Positions 29,133 to 38,230 of a DNA stretch of 64,000 nt are shown here, piece by piece. The stretch comes from Tepidamorphaceae bacterium (lineage in GTDB: Bacteria; Pseudomonadota; Alphaproteobacteria; Rhizobiales; Tepidamorphaceae). The notes below the pieces were generated by a model. That model had not been told where the DNA came from. It saw only the letters and a program-made list of their open reading frames with translations, and ran no database searches. The stretch's first letter is position 1. Every line of letters begins with the position of its first letter. Location: the NCBI GenBank assembly GCA_028279445.1, contig JANQNT010000023.1:62001-126000 (forward strand), in the 5' to 3' direction. A program made the position numbers and the translations under genes.

Positions 29133-31549
29133 GCGACGTCATCGAAACCACCGAGGAACGCACCGCGAAGCTGAAAGGCCTTGGCTCGTCGCGCAAGCGC
29201 GTCGAGGACGTGCGGTTCACGCAAGGCAAGGGTAACTACATCGACGATTTCAAGCTGGACGGCATGCTGTTCGGCGACTTCGTGCGCTCGCCCTATGCCC
29301 ATGCCCGCATCAAAGGTGTCGACAAGGACGCGGCACTCGCCCTGCCCGGCGTGATCGCCGTGCTGACGGCCGAGGACCTCGAACCGCTCGGCCTGCACTG
29401 GATGCCGACGCTGGCCGGCGACAAGCAGATGGTGCTGGCCGACGGCAAGGTGCTGTTCCAGGGCCAGGAGGTGGCCTTCGTCATCGCCGAGGACCGCTAT
29501 GTCGCGGCCGACGCGGTCGATCTGGTCGAGGTCGATTACGAGGAACTGCCTGTCGTGATCGATCCCTTCAAGGCGCTGGAGGACGGTGCGCCGGTGCTGC
29601 GCGAGGACATCGCCGGCAACATGGAGGGCGCGCACGGGCCGCGCCGGCACGACAACCACATCTTCACCTGGGAACAGGGTGACAAGACCGCCACCGAGGC
29701 AGTGCTGGCCGAGGCCGACGTGGTCGCCGAGGAGATGGTCTACTACCACCGTACCCACCCCTGCCCGCTGGAGACCTGCGGCTGCGTCGCCTCGATGGAC
29801 AAGGCGACCGGCAAGCTGACGCTCTACGGCACCTTCCAGGCGCCGCACGCGGTACGCACGGTGGCCTCGCTGATCTCCGGCATCGCCGAGCACAATATCC
29901 GTGTCGTCAGCCCGGATATCGGCGGTGGCTTCGGCAACAAGGTCGGCGTCTATTCGGGCTATGTGTGCTCGATCGTCGCCTCCATCGTCACCGGCAAGCC
30001 GGTGAAGTGGGTTGAGGACCGCATGGAGAACCTGATGGCCACCGCCTTTGCCCGCGACTACTGGATGCAGGGCAGGATCGCCGCCACCAGGGACGGCAAG
30101 ATCACCGGGCTGTGGTGCCACACCACCGCCGACCATGGCGGCTTCGATGCCTGCGCCGACCCGACCAAGTTCCCGGCCGGCTTCATGAACATCTGCACCG
30201 GCTCCTACGACATCCCCGTCGCCTATCTCGCCGTCGACGGCGTCTATACCAACAAGGCGCCGGGCGGCGTGGCCTACCGCTGCTCGTTCCGGGTCACGGA
30301 AGCCGCCTATTTCATCGAGCGGATGATCGAGGTACTGGCCATCAAGCTCGACATGGACGCGGCCGAACTGCGGCGCATCAACTTCATCTCCAAGGAACAG
30401 TTCCCCTACCAGTCGGCGCTCGGCTGGGAATACGATTCCGGCGACTACCACACCGCCTGGGACAAGGCGCTGAAGACGGTCGACTATAAAGGCCTGCGCA
30501 AGGAACAGGCCGAACGGCTCGCTGACTTCAAGGCCGGCAAGACGCGTAAGCTGATGGGCATCGGCCTGACCTTCTTCACCGAGATCGTCGGGGCGGGACC
30601 GGTGAAGAACTGCGACATCCTCGGGCTCGGTATGTTCGATAGCTGCGAGATCCGCATCCATCCCACCGGCTCGGCGATCGCACGGCTCGGCACCATCAGC
30701 CAGGGCCAGGGCCACGCCACCACCTTCGCGCAGATCATCGCCAGCGAGATCGGCATCCCGGCCGACGACATCACGCTTGAAGAGGGCGACACGGACACCG
30801 CGCCCTACGGCCTTGGCACCTACGGCTCGCGCTCGACGCCGGTGGCCGGTGCGGCGACCGCGATGGCGGCGCGCAAGATCCGGGCGAAGGCGCAGATGAT
30901 CGCCGCCTACCTGCTGGAAGTGCACGACGACGACGTGGAGTTCGACGTCGACCGCTTCGCGGTGAAAGGCGCGCCGGAGCGCTTCAAGACCATGAAGGAG
31001 ATCGCGTTTGCCGCCTACAACCAGGCGATCCCCGGCGTGGAGCCTGGCCTCGAGGCGGTCAGCTATTACGATCCTCCGAACATGACCTATCCCTTCGGCG
31101 CCTATGTCTGCGTCGTCGATGTGGATGTCGACACCGGCGAGACGGATATCCGCAGCTTCTACGCGCTCGACGATTGCGGCACCCGCATCAACCCGATGAT
31201 CATCGAAGGTCAGGTGCATGGCGGACTGACGGAAGCGCTGGCCATCGCCATGGGCCAGGAGATCGCCTATGACGAGACCGGCAACGTCAAGACCGCGACG
31301 CTGATGGACTTCTTCCTGCCAACGGCATGGGAGACGCCGAACTACGTCACCGACCACACCACGACGCCGAGCCCGCACCATCCCATCGGCGCCAAGGGCG
31401 TGGGCGAGAGCCCCAATGTCGGTGGCGTACCGTGTTTTTCCAACGCGGTGCACGATGCGTTCCGGCCCTTCGGCCTGACCCAGACGCACATGCCGCACGA
31501 TCATTGGCGGGTGTGGAAGACCGCCAACGAGCTGGGCCTGCACGGCTAA
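29129..31549 (+). CDS. coxL: Aerobic CO dehydrogenase, molybdenum-copper large subunit, form I
   Basis: The 806-residue catalytic subunit oxidises CO with water to CO2, two protons and two electrons at a Mo-S-Cu site with molybdopterin cytosine dinucleotide. The loop [10 protein letters not shown] (Cys385) is the form I signature that distinguishes true CO dehydrogenases from form II (AYRGAGR). The Cys holds Cu. Other landmarks are [18 protein letters not shown] in the cofactor-binding region, [13 protein letters not shown], and the catalytic-Glu motif [14 protein letters not shown] near the C-terminus. Length is nearly that of Oligotropha CoxL. The N-terminal extension before [19 protein letters not shown] is normal. 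Translation is coupled to coxS. Confidence 0.98.
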   Translation: MSDVIETTEERTAKLKGLGSSRKRVEDVRFTQGKGNYIDDFKLDGMLFGDFVRSPYAHARIKGVDKDAALALPGVIAVLTAEDLEPLGLHWMPTLAGDKQMVLADGKVLFQGQEVAFVIAEDRYVAADAVDLVEVDYEELPVVIDPFKALEDGAPVLREDIAGNMEGAHGPRRHDNHIFTWEQGDKTATEAVLAEADVVAEEMVYYHRTHPCPLETCGCVASMDKATGKLTLYGTFQAPHAVRTVASLISGIAEHNIRVVSPDIGGGFGNKVGVYSGYVCSIVASIVTGKPVKWVEDRMENLMATAFARDYWMQGRIAATRDGKITGLWCHTTADHGGFDACADPTKFPAGFMNICTGSYDIPVAYLAVDGVYTNKAPGGVAYRCSFRVTEAAYFIERMIEVLAIKLDMDAAELRRINFISKEQFPYQSALGWEYDSGDYHTAWDKALKTVDYKGLRKEQAERLADFKAGKTRKLMGIGLTFFTEIVGAGPVKNCDILGLGMFDSCEIRIHPTGSAIARLGTISQGQGHATTFAQIIASEIGIPADDITLEEGDTDTAPYGLGTYGSRSTPVAGAATAMAARKIRAKAQMIAAYLLEVHDDDVEFDVDRFAVKGAPERFKTMKEIAFAAYNQAIPGVEPGLEAVSYYDPPNMTYPFGAYVCVVDVDVDTGETDIRSFYALDDCGTRINPMIIEGQVHGGLTEALAIAMGQEIAYDETGNVKTATLMDFFLPTAWETPNYVTDHTTTPSPHHPIGAKGVGESPNVGGVPCFSNAVHDAFRPFGLTQTHMPHDHWRVWKTANELGLHG

Positions 31550-31605
31550 GCAATTCCAGGAGTGAGGCGTAGCCGAACGGGCACCGGTTTTCCGTCCGGA
31601 ATTGC
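31550..31605. repeat. Inverted repeat between coxL and coxD
   Basis: GCAATTCC directly after the coxL stop pairs with GGAATTGC 40 nt later; in between lies a degenerate copy (GAACGGGCACCGGTTTTCCG) of the palindrome family seen at 2447-2494 and 7240-7267. The hairpin would stabilise the 3' end of the coxMSL message or reduce read-through into coxD. A smaller hairpin (GCACCG/CGGTGC) follows shortly before coxD. Confidence 0.7.
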
Positions 31606-31688
31606 GTGAGAATAGTGTCGTTGAGCAGATTGAGCGATTCAACGAGGGGCGAAACGGGGTCGCACCGCACGGTGCGGCGTCGCACACC

Positions 31689-32564
31689 ATGACCGAACGC
31701 ACGCACCTGACCCTGAAGGCCGACCTCGCCGGGACCGGCTATGTCGCCGATGACAGCATCGCCATGGCGCTGCATCTGGCGATGACGCTTGGCCGTCCGC
31801 TGCTGCTGGAAGGTCCCGCCGGCGTCGGCAAGACGGAGATCGCCAAGGCGCTGGCCGATGCCTCCGCCATCCGGCTGATCCGTCTGCAGTGCTACGAGGG
31901 GCTGGACGCCTCGCACGCCATCTACGAATGGAACTACCAGCGGCAGCTACTGGCGATCCGCGCCAGCGAGGCGACCGGCGGCACCGACGAGGCGCATCTG
32001 TTCACCGACGCCTATCTGCTGAAACGGCCGCTGCTTGAGGCGATCTCGCAGCCTGAGCCTTGCGTGCTGCTGATCGACGAGATCGACCGGGCAGACGAGG
32101 AGTTCGAGGCCTATCTGCTGGAAATCCTCTCCGACTTCCAGATCACCATTCCCGAACTGGGCACCATCGCGGCCGTCTCGCGCCCGACCGTCGTGCTGAC
32201 CTCCAACGCCACCCGCGATCTCTCTGATGCGTTGCGCCGGCGCTGCCTCTACGCGTATGTCGACTATCCCGACGCGGACACCGAGCTTGCGATCCTCAAC
32301 GCACGTATGCCGGGCATTGAGGCACGGCTGGCGCGCCAGATCGTCACCGTGGTGCAGGAGATCCGCCGCGAGGACCTGGAGAAGGTTCCCGGCACCGCGG
32401 AAATGCTGGACTGGGCGGCTGCCCTGTCCGGGCTCGGCGTCAACGATCTGGCACAGGACGCCGAGATGTTGCAGGCCACGCTGGTGTGCCTGCTCAAGAC
32501 GGCCGCGGATCGTGACGCGGTTCCCACCTCGGTGATGGACCGCATCGTCGGCAAGGTGGCGTGA
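31689..32564 (+). CDS. coxD: CoxD, AAA+ ATPase for CO dehydrogenase maturation
   Basis: A 291-residue MoxR-type AAA+ ATPase. In Oligotropha, CoxD is needed to introduce the bridging sulfur and then copper into the active site of CODH. Walker A is GPAGVGKTE (about 46-54), Walker B LLIDEIDRAD (about 123-132), sensor 1 is in VVLTSNATRDLSD, and the arginine finger region is ALRRRCLYAYVDYP. The length matches CoxD. The start at 31689 (MTERTHLTLKADLAG) was preferred to one 87 nt upstream, which would be read through the repeat region. The stop overlaps the coxE start (TGATG). Confidence 0.94.
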   Translation: MTERTHLTLKADLAGTGYVADDSIAMALHLAMTLGRPLLLEGPAGVGKTEIAKALADASAIRLIRLQCYEGLDASHAIYEWNYQRQLLAIRASEATGGTDEAHLFTDAYLLKRPLLEAISQPEPCVLLIDEIDRADEEFEAYLLEILSDFQITIPELGTIAAVSRPTVVLTSNATRDLSDALRRRCLYAYVDYPDADTELAILNARMPGIEARLARQIVTVVQEIRREDLEKVPGTAEMLDWAAALSGLGVNDLAQDAEMLQATLVCLLKTAADRDAVPTSVMDRIVGKVA

Positions 32565-33766
32565 TGGGCGTCACCCCCTTCCCCGCGCGGGCCGATGGCA
32601 TCGCCGACCGGATGGCCGGCTTCATCGCGCATCTGCGCATGAACGGCATCGCACTCGGACCGCAGGAAACCGGCGATGCGCTGGCCGCGCTATCGCAGGT
32701 GAACGCCACCGACCCGGCCGAGGCGCGGCTTGCCCTACGCGCGCTGCTGGTGCCGGATGCCGATGCCTGGCGCGGTTTCGACGATCTGTTCGATGCCTAC
32801 TGGTTCAATGCCGGCAAGCAGAAGCAGGGCCGTACCACCAGCCCGCACGTGCGGGTGCAGTCCACCCGGCCGATGCTGTGGCAACCGCATCCGGGCGACG
32901 ATGACGCAGGCGACGGCGAAGAGGGCTTTGGTGATGATGAGCGCCATGTGCACGCCGACGATGGCGAGGGGGATGCCGAAGGCACCGACGGGCGCCTGAT
33001 CGCAACGCGCACGGATGCGCTGACCCGGCGTGACCTGCGCGAACTGATGGACGAGGACACCCTGCGCCGGGCCGAAGCCATTGCAACGCGGATCGCCCGG
33101 GCCATCCGCGACCGGCGTTCGCGACGGCGCAAGCAGGCACTGCGCGACGGCATGCTGGACATGCGCCGCATCCAGCGGGCGAGCCTGGCGCGCGGCGGCG
33201 AACCGATCGATCTCTACCGCAAGGCGCGCCCGCCACGGCCGATGCGCATCGTCGCGCTGTGCGACGTGTCCGGATCGATGAGCGTCTATGCACGCGTCTT
33301 CCTGGCCTTCCTCAAGGGCCTGATCGGCGCGGACATGAGCGCTGACGCCTATCTGTTCCATACCCGCCTGATGCGCGTGACCGACGCGCTGCGCGACCAT
33401 GACAGCCTGCGTGCCGCAGCCCGCCTGTCGCTGATGGCGGAAGGGTTCGGTGGCGGCACCGACATCTCCGGCAGCCTCACCGCCTTCCTCAACGGATACG
33501 GCGCGCGGGCGCTCAACGGCCGCACGGTGGTGGTGATCCTGTCGGACGGCTATTGCACGCAATCGCCGGAGGCACTCGCGCACGCGCTGACGCGCATGCG
33601 GCGCAAGGCGCGGCGCATCGTCTGGCTCAATCCGCTGAAAGGCTGGAAGGACTACGCACCCGTCGCCGCGGCGATCCAGGCCGCCCTGCCCCATCTCGAC
33701 GCGCACCTGCCGGCCAACACGCTCGCTGCGCTGGCCGCGCTCGAAGACGAATTCGGGCAGCTGTGA
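32564..33766 (+). CDS. coxE: CoxE, VWA domain protein for CO dehydrogenase maturation
   Basis: A 400-residue protein with a C-terminal von Willebrand A domain (VWA_CoxE family). The MIDAS motif DVSGSMS starts near residue 233, followed by FGGGTDISGSL and VVVILSDGYCTQSPE. The N-terminal half is helical and contains an acidic, low-complexity stretch rich in Asp/Glu/Gly around residues 107-145. CoxE partners the CoxD ATPase as other VWA proteins partner MoxR ATPases, and is required for Cu insertion into the Mo-Cu centre. The ATG at 32564 overlaps the coxD stop. Confidence 0.94.
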   Translation: MGVTPFPARADGIADRMAGFIAHLRMNGIALGPQETGDALAALSQVNATDPAEARLALRALLVPDADAWRGFDDLFDAYWFNAGKQKQGRTTSPHVRVQSTRPMLWQPHPGDDDAGDGEEGFGDDERHVHADDGEGDAEGTDGRLIATRTDALTRRDLRELMDEDTLRRAEAIATRIARAIRDRRSRRRKQALRDGMLDMRRIQRASLARGGEPIDLYRKARPPRPMRIVALCDVSGSMSVYARVFLAFLKGLIGADMSADAYLFHTRLMRVTDALRDHDSLRAAARLSLMAEGFGGGTDISGSLTAFLNGYGARALNGRTVVVILSDGYCTQSPEALAHALTRMRRKARRIVWLNPLKGWKDYAPVAAAIQAALPHLDAHLPANTLAALAALEDEFGQL

Positions 33767-33774
33767 GAGACGCG

Positions 33775-34605
33775 ATGGCAGCCCGCTTCGATATCTTCGA
33801 CACGGTCGAGACGCTGCGCCAGGCCGGCGCGCCGTTCTGCATCGCCACGGTGGTGCGCACCGCCGACGCCACATCCGCCAAGGCCGGCGCCAAGGCAGCG
33901 ATCACCAGCACCGGCGACGTTCTGGGCCATCTTGGCGGTGCCTGCGTGACGCGCGCGGTGCGCAGCGCGGCGGAGGAAGCTCTGGCGGAGGGAGCACCCC
34001 GCCTGATCCGCGTCAAGCCGTCGGACAAGGTGGTGACGATCGAGGACCCCGATAGTGTGGCCACCTACAAGAGCGGCTGCCCTTCGGGCGGCACCGTCGA
34101 TCTGCTGATCGAGCCCTACGACCAGCCACCCCGGCTCGTCATCTTCGGCACCTCGCCGATTGCCCGCGCGCTCGCCGCGCAGGCCACACTGGCGGGCTTT
34201 CGTGTCTGCCTGCCGGCGGACACGGAGCCGGCGCCCGATGACGCGATCTCCTTCGACCCGGACAATCTTGCCGGGCTCGACCTGACATCGCGCGACTTCG
34301 TCGTCGTTGCCTCTCAGGGCCACAACGACCTCGCCAGCCTGCGCGCCGCGATCGAGAGCCCGGCGCGACGCATCTCGATGGTCGCCAGCCACCGCAAGGC
34401 GAAAGCGCTGTGCGACAAGCTGAGCCGGCAGGGCGTTGCGGCCCAGTCGCTGGCGCGGCTGAAGTCGCCGGCTGGCCTCGATCTGAAGGGCATCGATCCG
34501 CACGAGATCGCCCTGTCGATCCTGGCGGAAATCGTGCTGTGGCGGAACACGGACCGGACGGTGGATGACACCGCGCAGGGAGTTGAACATGACGAGCTGG
34601 CTTGA
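33775..34605 (+). CDS. coxF: CoxF, XdhC/CoxI-family molybdenum-enzyme maturation factor
   Basis: A 276-residue XdhC-type protein. The N-terminal XdhC domain (residues ~10-100) shows GAPFCIATVVRTADATSAKA, LGHLGGACVT and YKSGCPSGGTVDLLIEPY, with the conserved Cys of GCPSGG. The C-terminal Rossmann-like domain starts at PRLVIFGTSPIARALAAQA and ends with PHEIALSILAEIVLWRN. XdhC proteins bind and sulfurate molybdopterin cofactors before insertion; CoxF is assumed to do this for CoxL. The start at 33775 has GAGAG upstream; a GTG at 33763 overlapping the coxE stop is possible. A small reading frame overlaps its last codons. Confidence 0.9.
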   Translation: MAARFDIFDTVETLRQAGAPFCIATVVRTADATSAKAGAKAAITSTGDVLGHLGGACVTRAVRSAAEEALAEGAPRLIRVKPSDKVVTIEDPDSVATYKSGCPSGGTVDLLIEPYDQPPRLVIFGTSPIARALAAQATLAGFRVCLPADTEPAPDDAISFDPDNLAGLDLTSRDFVVVASQGHNDLASLRAAIESPARRISMVASHRKAKALCDKLSRQGVAAQSLARLKSPAGLDLKGIDPHEIALSILAEIVLWRNTDRTVDDTAQGVEHDELA

Positions 34606-34720
34606 GCGGTTGCAATCCTTGCTGTCCCGGCGCCTGATGCCCCATCGCGATGCCACCGATGAGATTGCGCGCGCGCCGGCCGACGATCTGCGCCTGCAGG
34701 CGTTTCCCAAATGCTGTTGA
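34589..34720 (+). CDS. Candidate 43-residue protein between coxF and coxG
   Basis: A short frame starting at an ATG that overlaps the last six codons of coxF in the +1 frame. It is preceded by CAGGGAG, 7 nt from the ATG, one of the best ribosome-binding sites in the operon. The product begins MTSWLERLQSLLSRRLMPHR and ends LRLQAFPKCC: an amphipathic, basic N-terminal helix, an acidic middle (DATDEIARAPADDLRL), and a C-terminal Cys pair. It fills most of the gap between coxF and coxG. I do not recognise a family. The overlap and good Shine-Dalgarno sequence support translation; absence of homology evidence keeps confidence moderate. Confidence 0.5.
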   Translation: MTSWLERLQSLLSRRLMPHRDATDEIARAPADDLRLQAFPKCC

Positions 34721-34750
34721 GACACGTCTCGTTGAGAAAGGATGACCACC

Positions 34751-35203
34751 ATGGACCTGAGCGATGAAATCCGGATCGAGGCGCCGCGCGACGTGGTCTA
34801 TGCCGGGCTCAACGATCCGGACATCCTGCGCGCCAGCATCCCCGGCTGCGAGGAGCTTGAGCAGGTGACGCCGACCGAGTTGCACGCCAGGGTGGTGCTG
34901 AAAATCGGTCCGGTGAAGGCGAAGTTCAACGGCACCGTCAATCTCGACCCGACCGATCCGCCGCACGCCTTCAGTCTGAGTGGCGATGGCAAGGGCGGCG
35001 CGGCGGGTTTCGCCAAGGGCGGCGCCGACGTGACGCTTGAGGAAGATGGTGACGCGACCGTGCTGCGTTACACGGCCAAGGTGGAGATGGGCGGCAAGAT
35101 CGCCCAGCTCGGCAGCCGGCTGGTCAAGGGAACCGCCAAGAAGCTGTCGGGCAAGTTCTTCACCAGTTTCGCCGAGGCGGTGACGCAGCAATCCGCTGCT
35201 TGA
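34751..35203 (+). CDS. coxG: CoxG, SRPBCC-fold protein of the CO dehydrogenase system
   Basis: A 150-residue START/SRPBCC (helix-grip) protein of the carbon monoxide dehydrogenase subunit G family. Signature stretches are VVYAGLNDPDILRASIPGCE near the N-terminus, KFNGTVNL, ADVTLEEDGDATVLRYTAKV and the C-terminal helix AQLGSRLVKGTAKKLSGKFF. CoxG has been shown in mycobacteria to bind quinone and carry it between the membrane and CODH; the same role is inferred here. The protein ends soon after the last helix and lacks the extra C-terminal tail present in several CoxG homologues. I prefer the ATG at 34751 (spaced GGA upstream); one at 34742 is in frame. Confidence 0.92.
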   Translation: MDLSDEIRIEAPRDVVYAGLNDPDILRASIPGCEELEQVTPTELHARVVLKIGPVKAKFNGTVNLDPTDPPHAFSLSGDGKGGAAGFAKGGADVTLEEDGDATVLRYTAKVEMGGKIAQLGSRLVKGTAKKLSGKFFTSFAEAVTQQSAA

Positions 35204-35453
35204 GACGTGACCGGGAGCATCCAATCAACCGTCTGGTTTTTGACGCACTGGCCACCTGGGTCTAGAACGGCCAACGGTGCGGTTGGGGCTGCACGCGGTT
35301 CAGGTTGCCGAGTGAGGCGCGTCAGATGACCAGCGACAGCTTCATTGAGGGACTCGAGGCAGGCCACACGCACGTCGCAATCGTTGATACCCGCAACGCT
35401 CTCGATGGCCACGCGACGCGTGACGTCGTGGTCAAGGCCTGAGGGTCTTTGGC
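35204..35453. other. Intergenic region after coxG with a possible 38-codon frame
   Basis: About 250 nt between coxG and the manC-type gene. It contains a frame at 35326-35442 starting MTSDSFIEGLEAGHTHVAIV and ending RDVVVKA, with GAGG upstream of its ATG. The peptide has a natural-looking composition and could be a small protein or the remnant of a longer gene, but nothing identifies it. No terminator was recognised after coxG. Confidence 0.3.
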
Positions 35454-36881
35454 TTGGCGGACAGGGGGCTGGGAAAGATCGTCCCCGTTATCCTGTGCGG
35501 GGGAGCCGGGACGCGGCTGTGGCCGGTCTCGCGGGCGAACAACCCGAAGCAATTCCACGCGTTGACCGGCACGCAGACGCTGCTGCAACAAACCGCGCAG
35601 CGGGTGGCCGGTGCCGATTTCGCCGAACCGATCATCGTCACCGGCGAGGAGCATCGCTTTCGCGTCGCCGAGCAGATGCGCGAGATCGGCATGTACGCGA
35701 CGATCGTGCTCGAGCCCGAACGCCGCGATTCCTGCGCCGCTGTCGTCGCGGCGGCCGCTGTCGCAGCACGCGGCGACGGCGGGGCCATCATGCTGGTGCT
35801 GGCGGCCGATCACGCGATCGGCGAGACGCAGCGGTTTCACGATGCCATCCACCGGGCTGTTCCTGCGGCAGCGGCCGGCTACATCGTTACCTTCGGCGTT
35901 CAGCCAAGCGAGCCGGCGACCGGCTATGGGTATATCCGTCCGGGACCGGAACTGACCGATCATCCCGGTGTTCGCGCGGTGGGCGCCTTTGTCGAAAAGC
36001 CCGACGCGGATACCGCGGCGGCTCATCTGCGCGACGGATACCTCTGGAACTCCGGCAACTTCCTGTTCCGCGCCCGCACCATGCTCGACACCGCCGAACG
36101 GCTGGTGCCGGAGATCGCCGGACCCGTATTGCAGTCCGTCGAGCAGGCAAACATCGATCTCGATTTTCTGCGTCTGGAACCGGAGGCGTTCAGGCGCGCA
36201 CGCGCGGCATCGCTCGATTATGCGATCATGGAGGCGTGCGATCGTACCGCCGTGGTGACCACGGACTTCAACTGGTCGGATGTAGGCTCCTGGGATGCAG
36301 TCTGGCGATTGACAGATAAGGACGCCAAGGCAAATGCGTCGACCGGTCCGGCGATCTTCAGGAATGCCTCCAACAACCTGGTGTTCGCGCCCGAAACGCT
36401 GGCTGTTGTGATCGGCCTGGACAACATGATCGTGGTCGTCAATGGCGACGCGGTTCTGATCTCGTCACGCGCCGGCCTGGCGGAACTGAAGAGTGTGGTC
36501 GAGGGCATCGGCCATGACAGGCACGGCGCGGTCGCAACCCGGCATGCCGACTATCGGCCCTGGGGCGCATTCTGGCGCATCGATCGCGGGGCGCGCTACC
36601 AGGTCAAGCGCATCGCGGTTCGGCCGGGCGGGCGGGTGTCGCTGCAACGCCACAAACACCGCTCCGAGCATTGGGTGGTGGTGTCCGGCGTCGCCACCGT
36701 CACCATCGGCGACGACACCTTCGAGCTGCTTGCCAATCAGTCGACCTACATCCCGGCGGGCAGCGTGCACCGGCTGGAGAACCGCACCGATCAGCCGTTG
36801 GAACTGATCGAGGTGCAGTCGGGCGACTATCTCGGCGAGGACGATATCGAACGTCTTGACGACGTTTACGGGCGCGATTGA
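35454..36881 (+). CDS. manC: Mannose-1-phosphate guanylyltransferase / mannose-6-phosphate isomerase
   Basis: A 475-residue bifunctional type II enzyme producing GDP-mannose. The nucleotidyltransferase domain (1-~290) has PVILCGGAGTRLWPVSRANN, PKQFHAL, VLAADHAIGE, FVEKPDADTA, and YLWNSGNFLFRA. A short beta-helix linker leads to the cupin isomerase domain (~360-475) with RPWGAFWRIDRG, YQVKRIAVRPGGRVSLQRHK and the metal-binding HRSEHWVVVSG. No ATG is available near the domain; I use the TTG at 35454 (MADRGLGKIVPVILCGG) with GAGGGT upstream. The end overlaps the convergent O-antigen ligase gene by 16 nt. It supplies activated mannose (or fucose/rhamnose precursors) for surface glycans. Confidence 0.95.
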   Translation: MADRGLGKIVPVILCGGAGTRLWPVSRANNPKQFHALTGTQTLLQQTAQRVAGADFAEPIIVTGEEHRFRVAEQMREIGMYATIVLEPERRDSCAAVVAAAAVAARGDGGAIMLVLAADHAIGETQRFHDAIHRAVPAAAAGYIVTFGVQPSEPATGYGYIRPGPELTDHPGVRAVGAFVEKPDADTAAAHLRDGYLWNSGNFLFRARTMLDTAERLVPEIAGPVLQSVEQANIDLDFLRLEPEAFRRARAASLDYAIMEACDRTAVVTTDFNWSDVGSWDAVWRLTDKDAKANASTGPAIFRNASNNLVFAPETLAVVIGLDNMIVVVNGDAVLISSRAGLAELKSVVEGIGHDRHGAVATRHADYRPWGAFWRIDRGARYQVKRIAVRPGGRVSLQRHKHRSEHWVVVSGVATVTIGDDTFELLANQSTYIPAGSVHRLENRTDQPLELIEVQSGDYLGEDDIERLDDVYGRD

Positions 36882-38197
36882 GCCGGGGTCAATGCAGCCT
36901 GCGAGCGGCGCTGTTCGTTCCAGATCGCCGCGATGCACGCGCTGATCAGGAGTACGTACATCCAGCCTGTATCGAAGGTGAAGAGATAGCTGTTGAACAA
37001 CCCGGACAGGGCATTCTGGGCGATCACCGCCTGGCCGACACGATGATAGAAGCCCGTGCCCCAGACCGCGTAGAGGTGCAGCCCCCAGAATGCCAGCAGG
37101 GCCAGCAGCCCCAGGCCGCCGAAGGGTATGGCCAGGGCAAGAAACTGACTGTGCGGATCGTCGGTGGGACCGAACGCATAGCCCCGACCCGTGATGGCCT
37201 CGTCATAAAGCGACAGGATGCTGCCCGTGCCATGCCCCAGGATGGGCCGCTCGGCCAGGAACCGGAGCCCAAGCGTCCAGTAGACGACACGTTTCCCGGA
37301 GCTGGTTGATGATCCGCTCTCCTGCGTACTGGTGACCTCCGGCAAGATCACCGTGAATTCGGAACGTATCTTCGGTGAGGCGACGAAAAGCGTGCCGGCC
37401 AGGACCGCGCTCGCCAGTCCCCCGACGATCACCCCGCGCCAGCCCATCAGTTGCACGAAGAACAGGCCGACCAGCATGACGATCACCAGCGCGCCGGTGC
37501 GTGACGTTACGACGAACAACGACCACACGACGATCGCGGCCGCCAGCGCGACGAAGACAAGTGCCCGGCGCCGTTCGCTGGCCCAGATCGCATATGCCTT
37601 GAGGGCAAGCATATGGGCGACCAGACCGCCGGACATGTTGATCAGGAGGTCGTTCTTGAACGGTACCCCGGGTGGCATCCCTGGCTGCCACCAGAACCCG
37701 GCGGTTGGCCAGACGAGATGCAGCGCCGACATCGCGAAGAGCACGCCCACCCCGGCGGCAAACGCCAGCAGTATCCGCCCCGGCCAATCGCCACGCGCCA
37801 GCACCAGAACCAGTGCCGGGATCATCAGCATCTTGATGTACCTGGCGAGGTGATCGAGCATCGTTGCAAGGCTTGCATCGGACCACAAAGCGCCCAGCGG
37901 AAACAGCGCCAGCAGCAGGGCACTGGCGACCACGGCCGGTGTGCGCCAGTGCCAGCGCAGTTTCTGGAAGTCGCCGCGAAAGCAGAACAGGATCAGCACG
38001 AACGCCGCGGCCAGTCCGGCCCCGGTGGTCGACAGCGGTATCGAGACGGCCAGCACAACCGCGCCCCACCGCAACACGTTCTTGCGGTCGGTCCAGTAAC
38101 GCAGGCGCAGCGTTTGGTAGAGGATCGACAAGAACAGCCGCGAAGCGGATAACCCGGATTTCTGCAAGGTGTGCGGGAGCGGTTGGGACAAAATCAC
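36866..38197 (-). CDS. O-antigen ligase/polymerase-like membrane protein (Wzy_C family)
   Basis: A 443-residue protein with about eleven to twelve hydrophobic helices and one large periplasmic loop (about residues 290-355), the pattern of WaaL O-antigen ligases and Wzy/ExoQ polymerases. The loop ends with RFLAERPILGHGTGSI and then DDPHSQFLALAIPFGGLGLL, whose G-x-G and H-x-x-F/Y features match the Wzy_C domain. It joins glycan from an undecaprenyl carrier to lipid A core or polymerises repeat units. It lies convergent to manC and directly downstream of the SGNH hydrolase gene (33-nt gap), likely one unit. Confidence 0.82.
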   Translation of the reverse strand: MILSQPLPHTLQKSGLSASRLFLSILYQTLRLRYWTDRKNVLRWGAVVLAVSIPLSTTGAGLAAAFVLILFCFRGDFQKLRWHWRTPAVVASALLLALFPLGALWSDASLATMLDHLARYIKMLMIPALVLVLARGDWPGRILLAFAAGVGVLFAMSALHLVWPTAGFWWQPGMPPGVPFKNDLLINMSGGLVAHMLALKAYAIWASERRRALVFVALAAAIVVWSLFVVTSRTGALVIVMLVGLFFVQLMGWRGVIVGGLASAVLAGTLFVASPKIRSEFTVILPEVTSTQESGSSTSSGKRVVYWTLGLRFLAERPILGHGTGSILSLYDEAITGRGYAFGPTDDPHSQFLALAIPFGGLGLLALLAFWGLHLYAVWGTGFYHRVGQAVIAQNALSGLFNSYLFTFDTGWMYVLLISACIAAIWNEQRRSQAALTPAQSRP

Positions 38198-38230
38198 CCG
38201 TCCTGATCGAACACTGGGCTACAACGGCGG

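Noticed and set aside
29060..31702. An 880-codon open frame antisense to coxL
   Set aside because: The coxL frame has full-length homology and catalytic motifs. The antisense frame is Asp/His/Arg-rich with no family motif, a known effect of GC-rich third positions.
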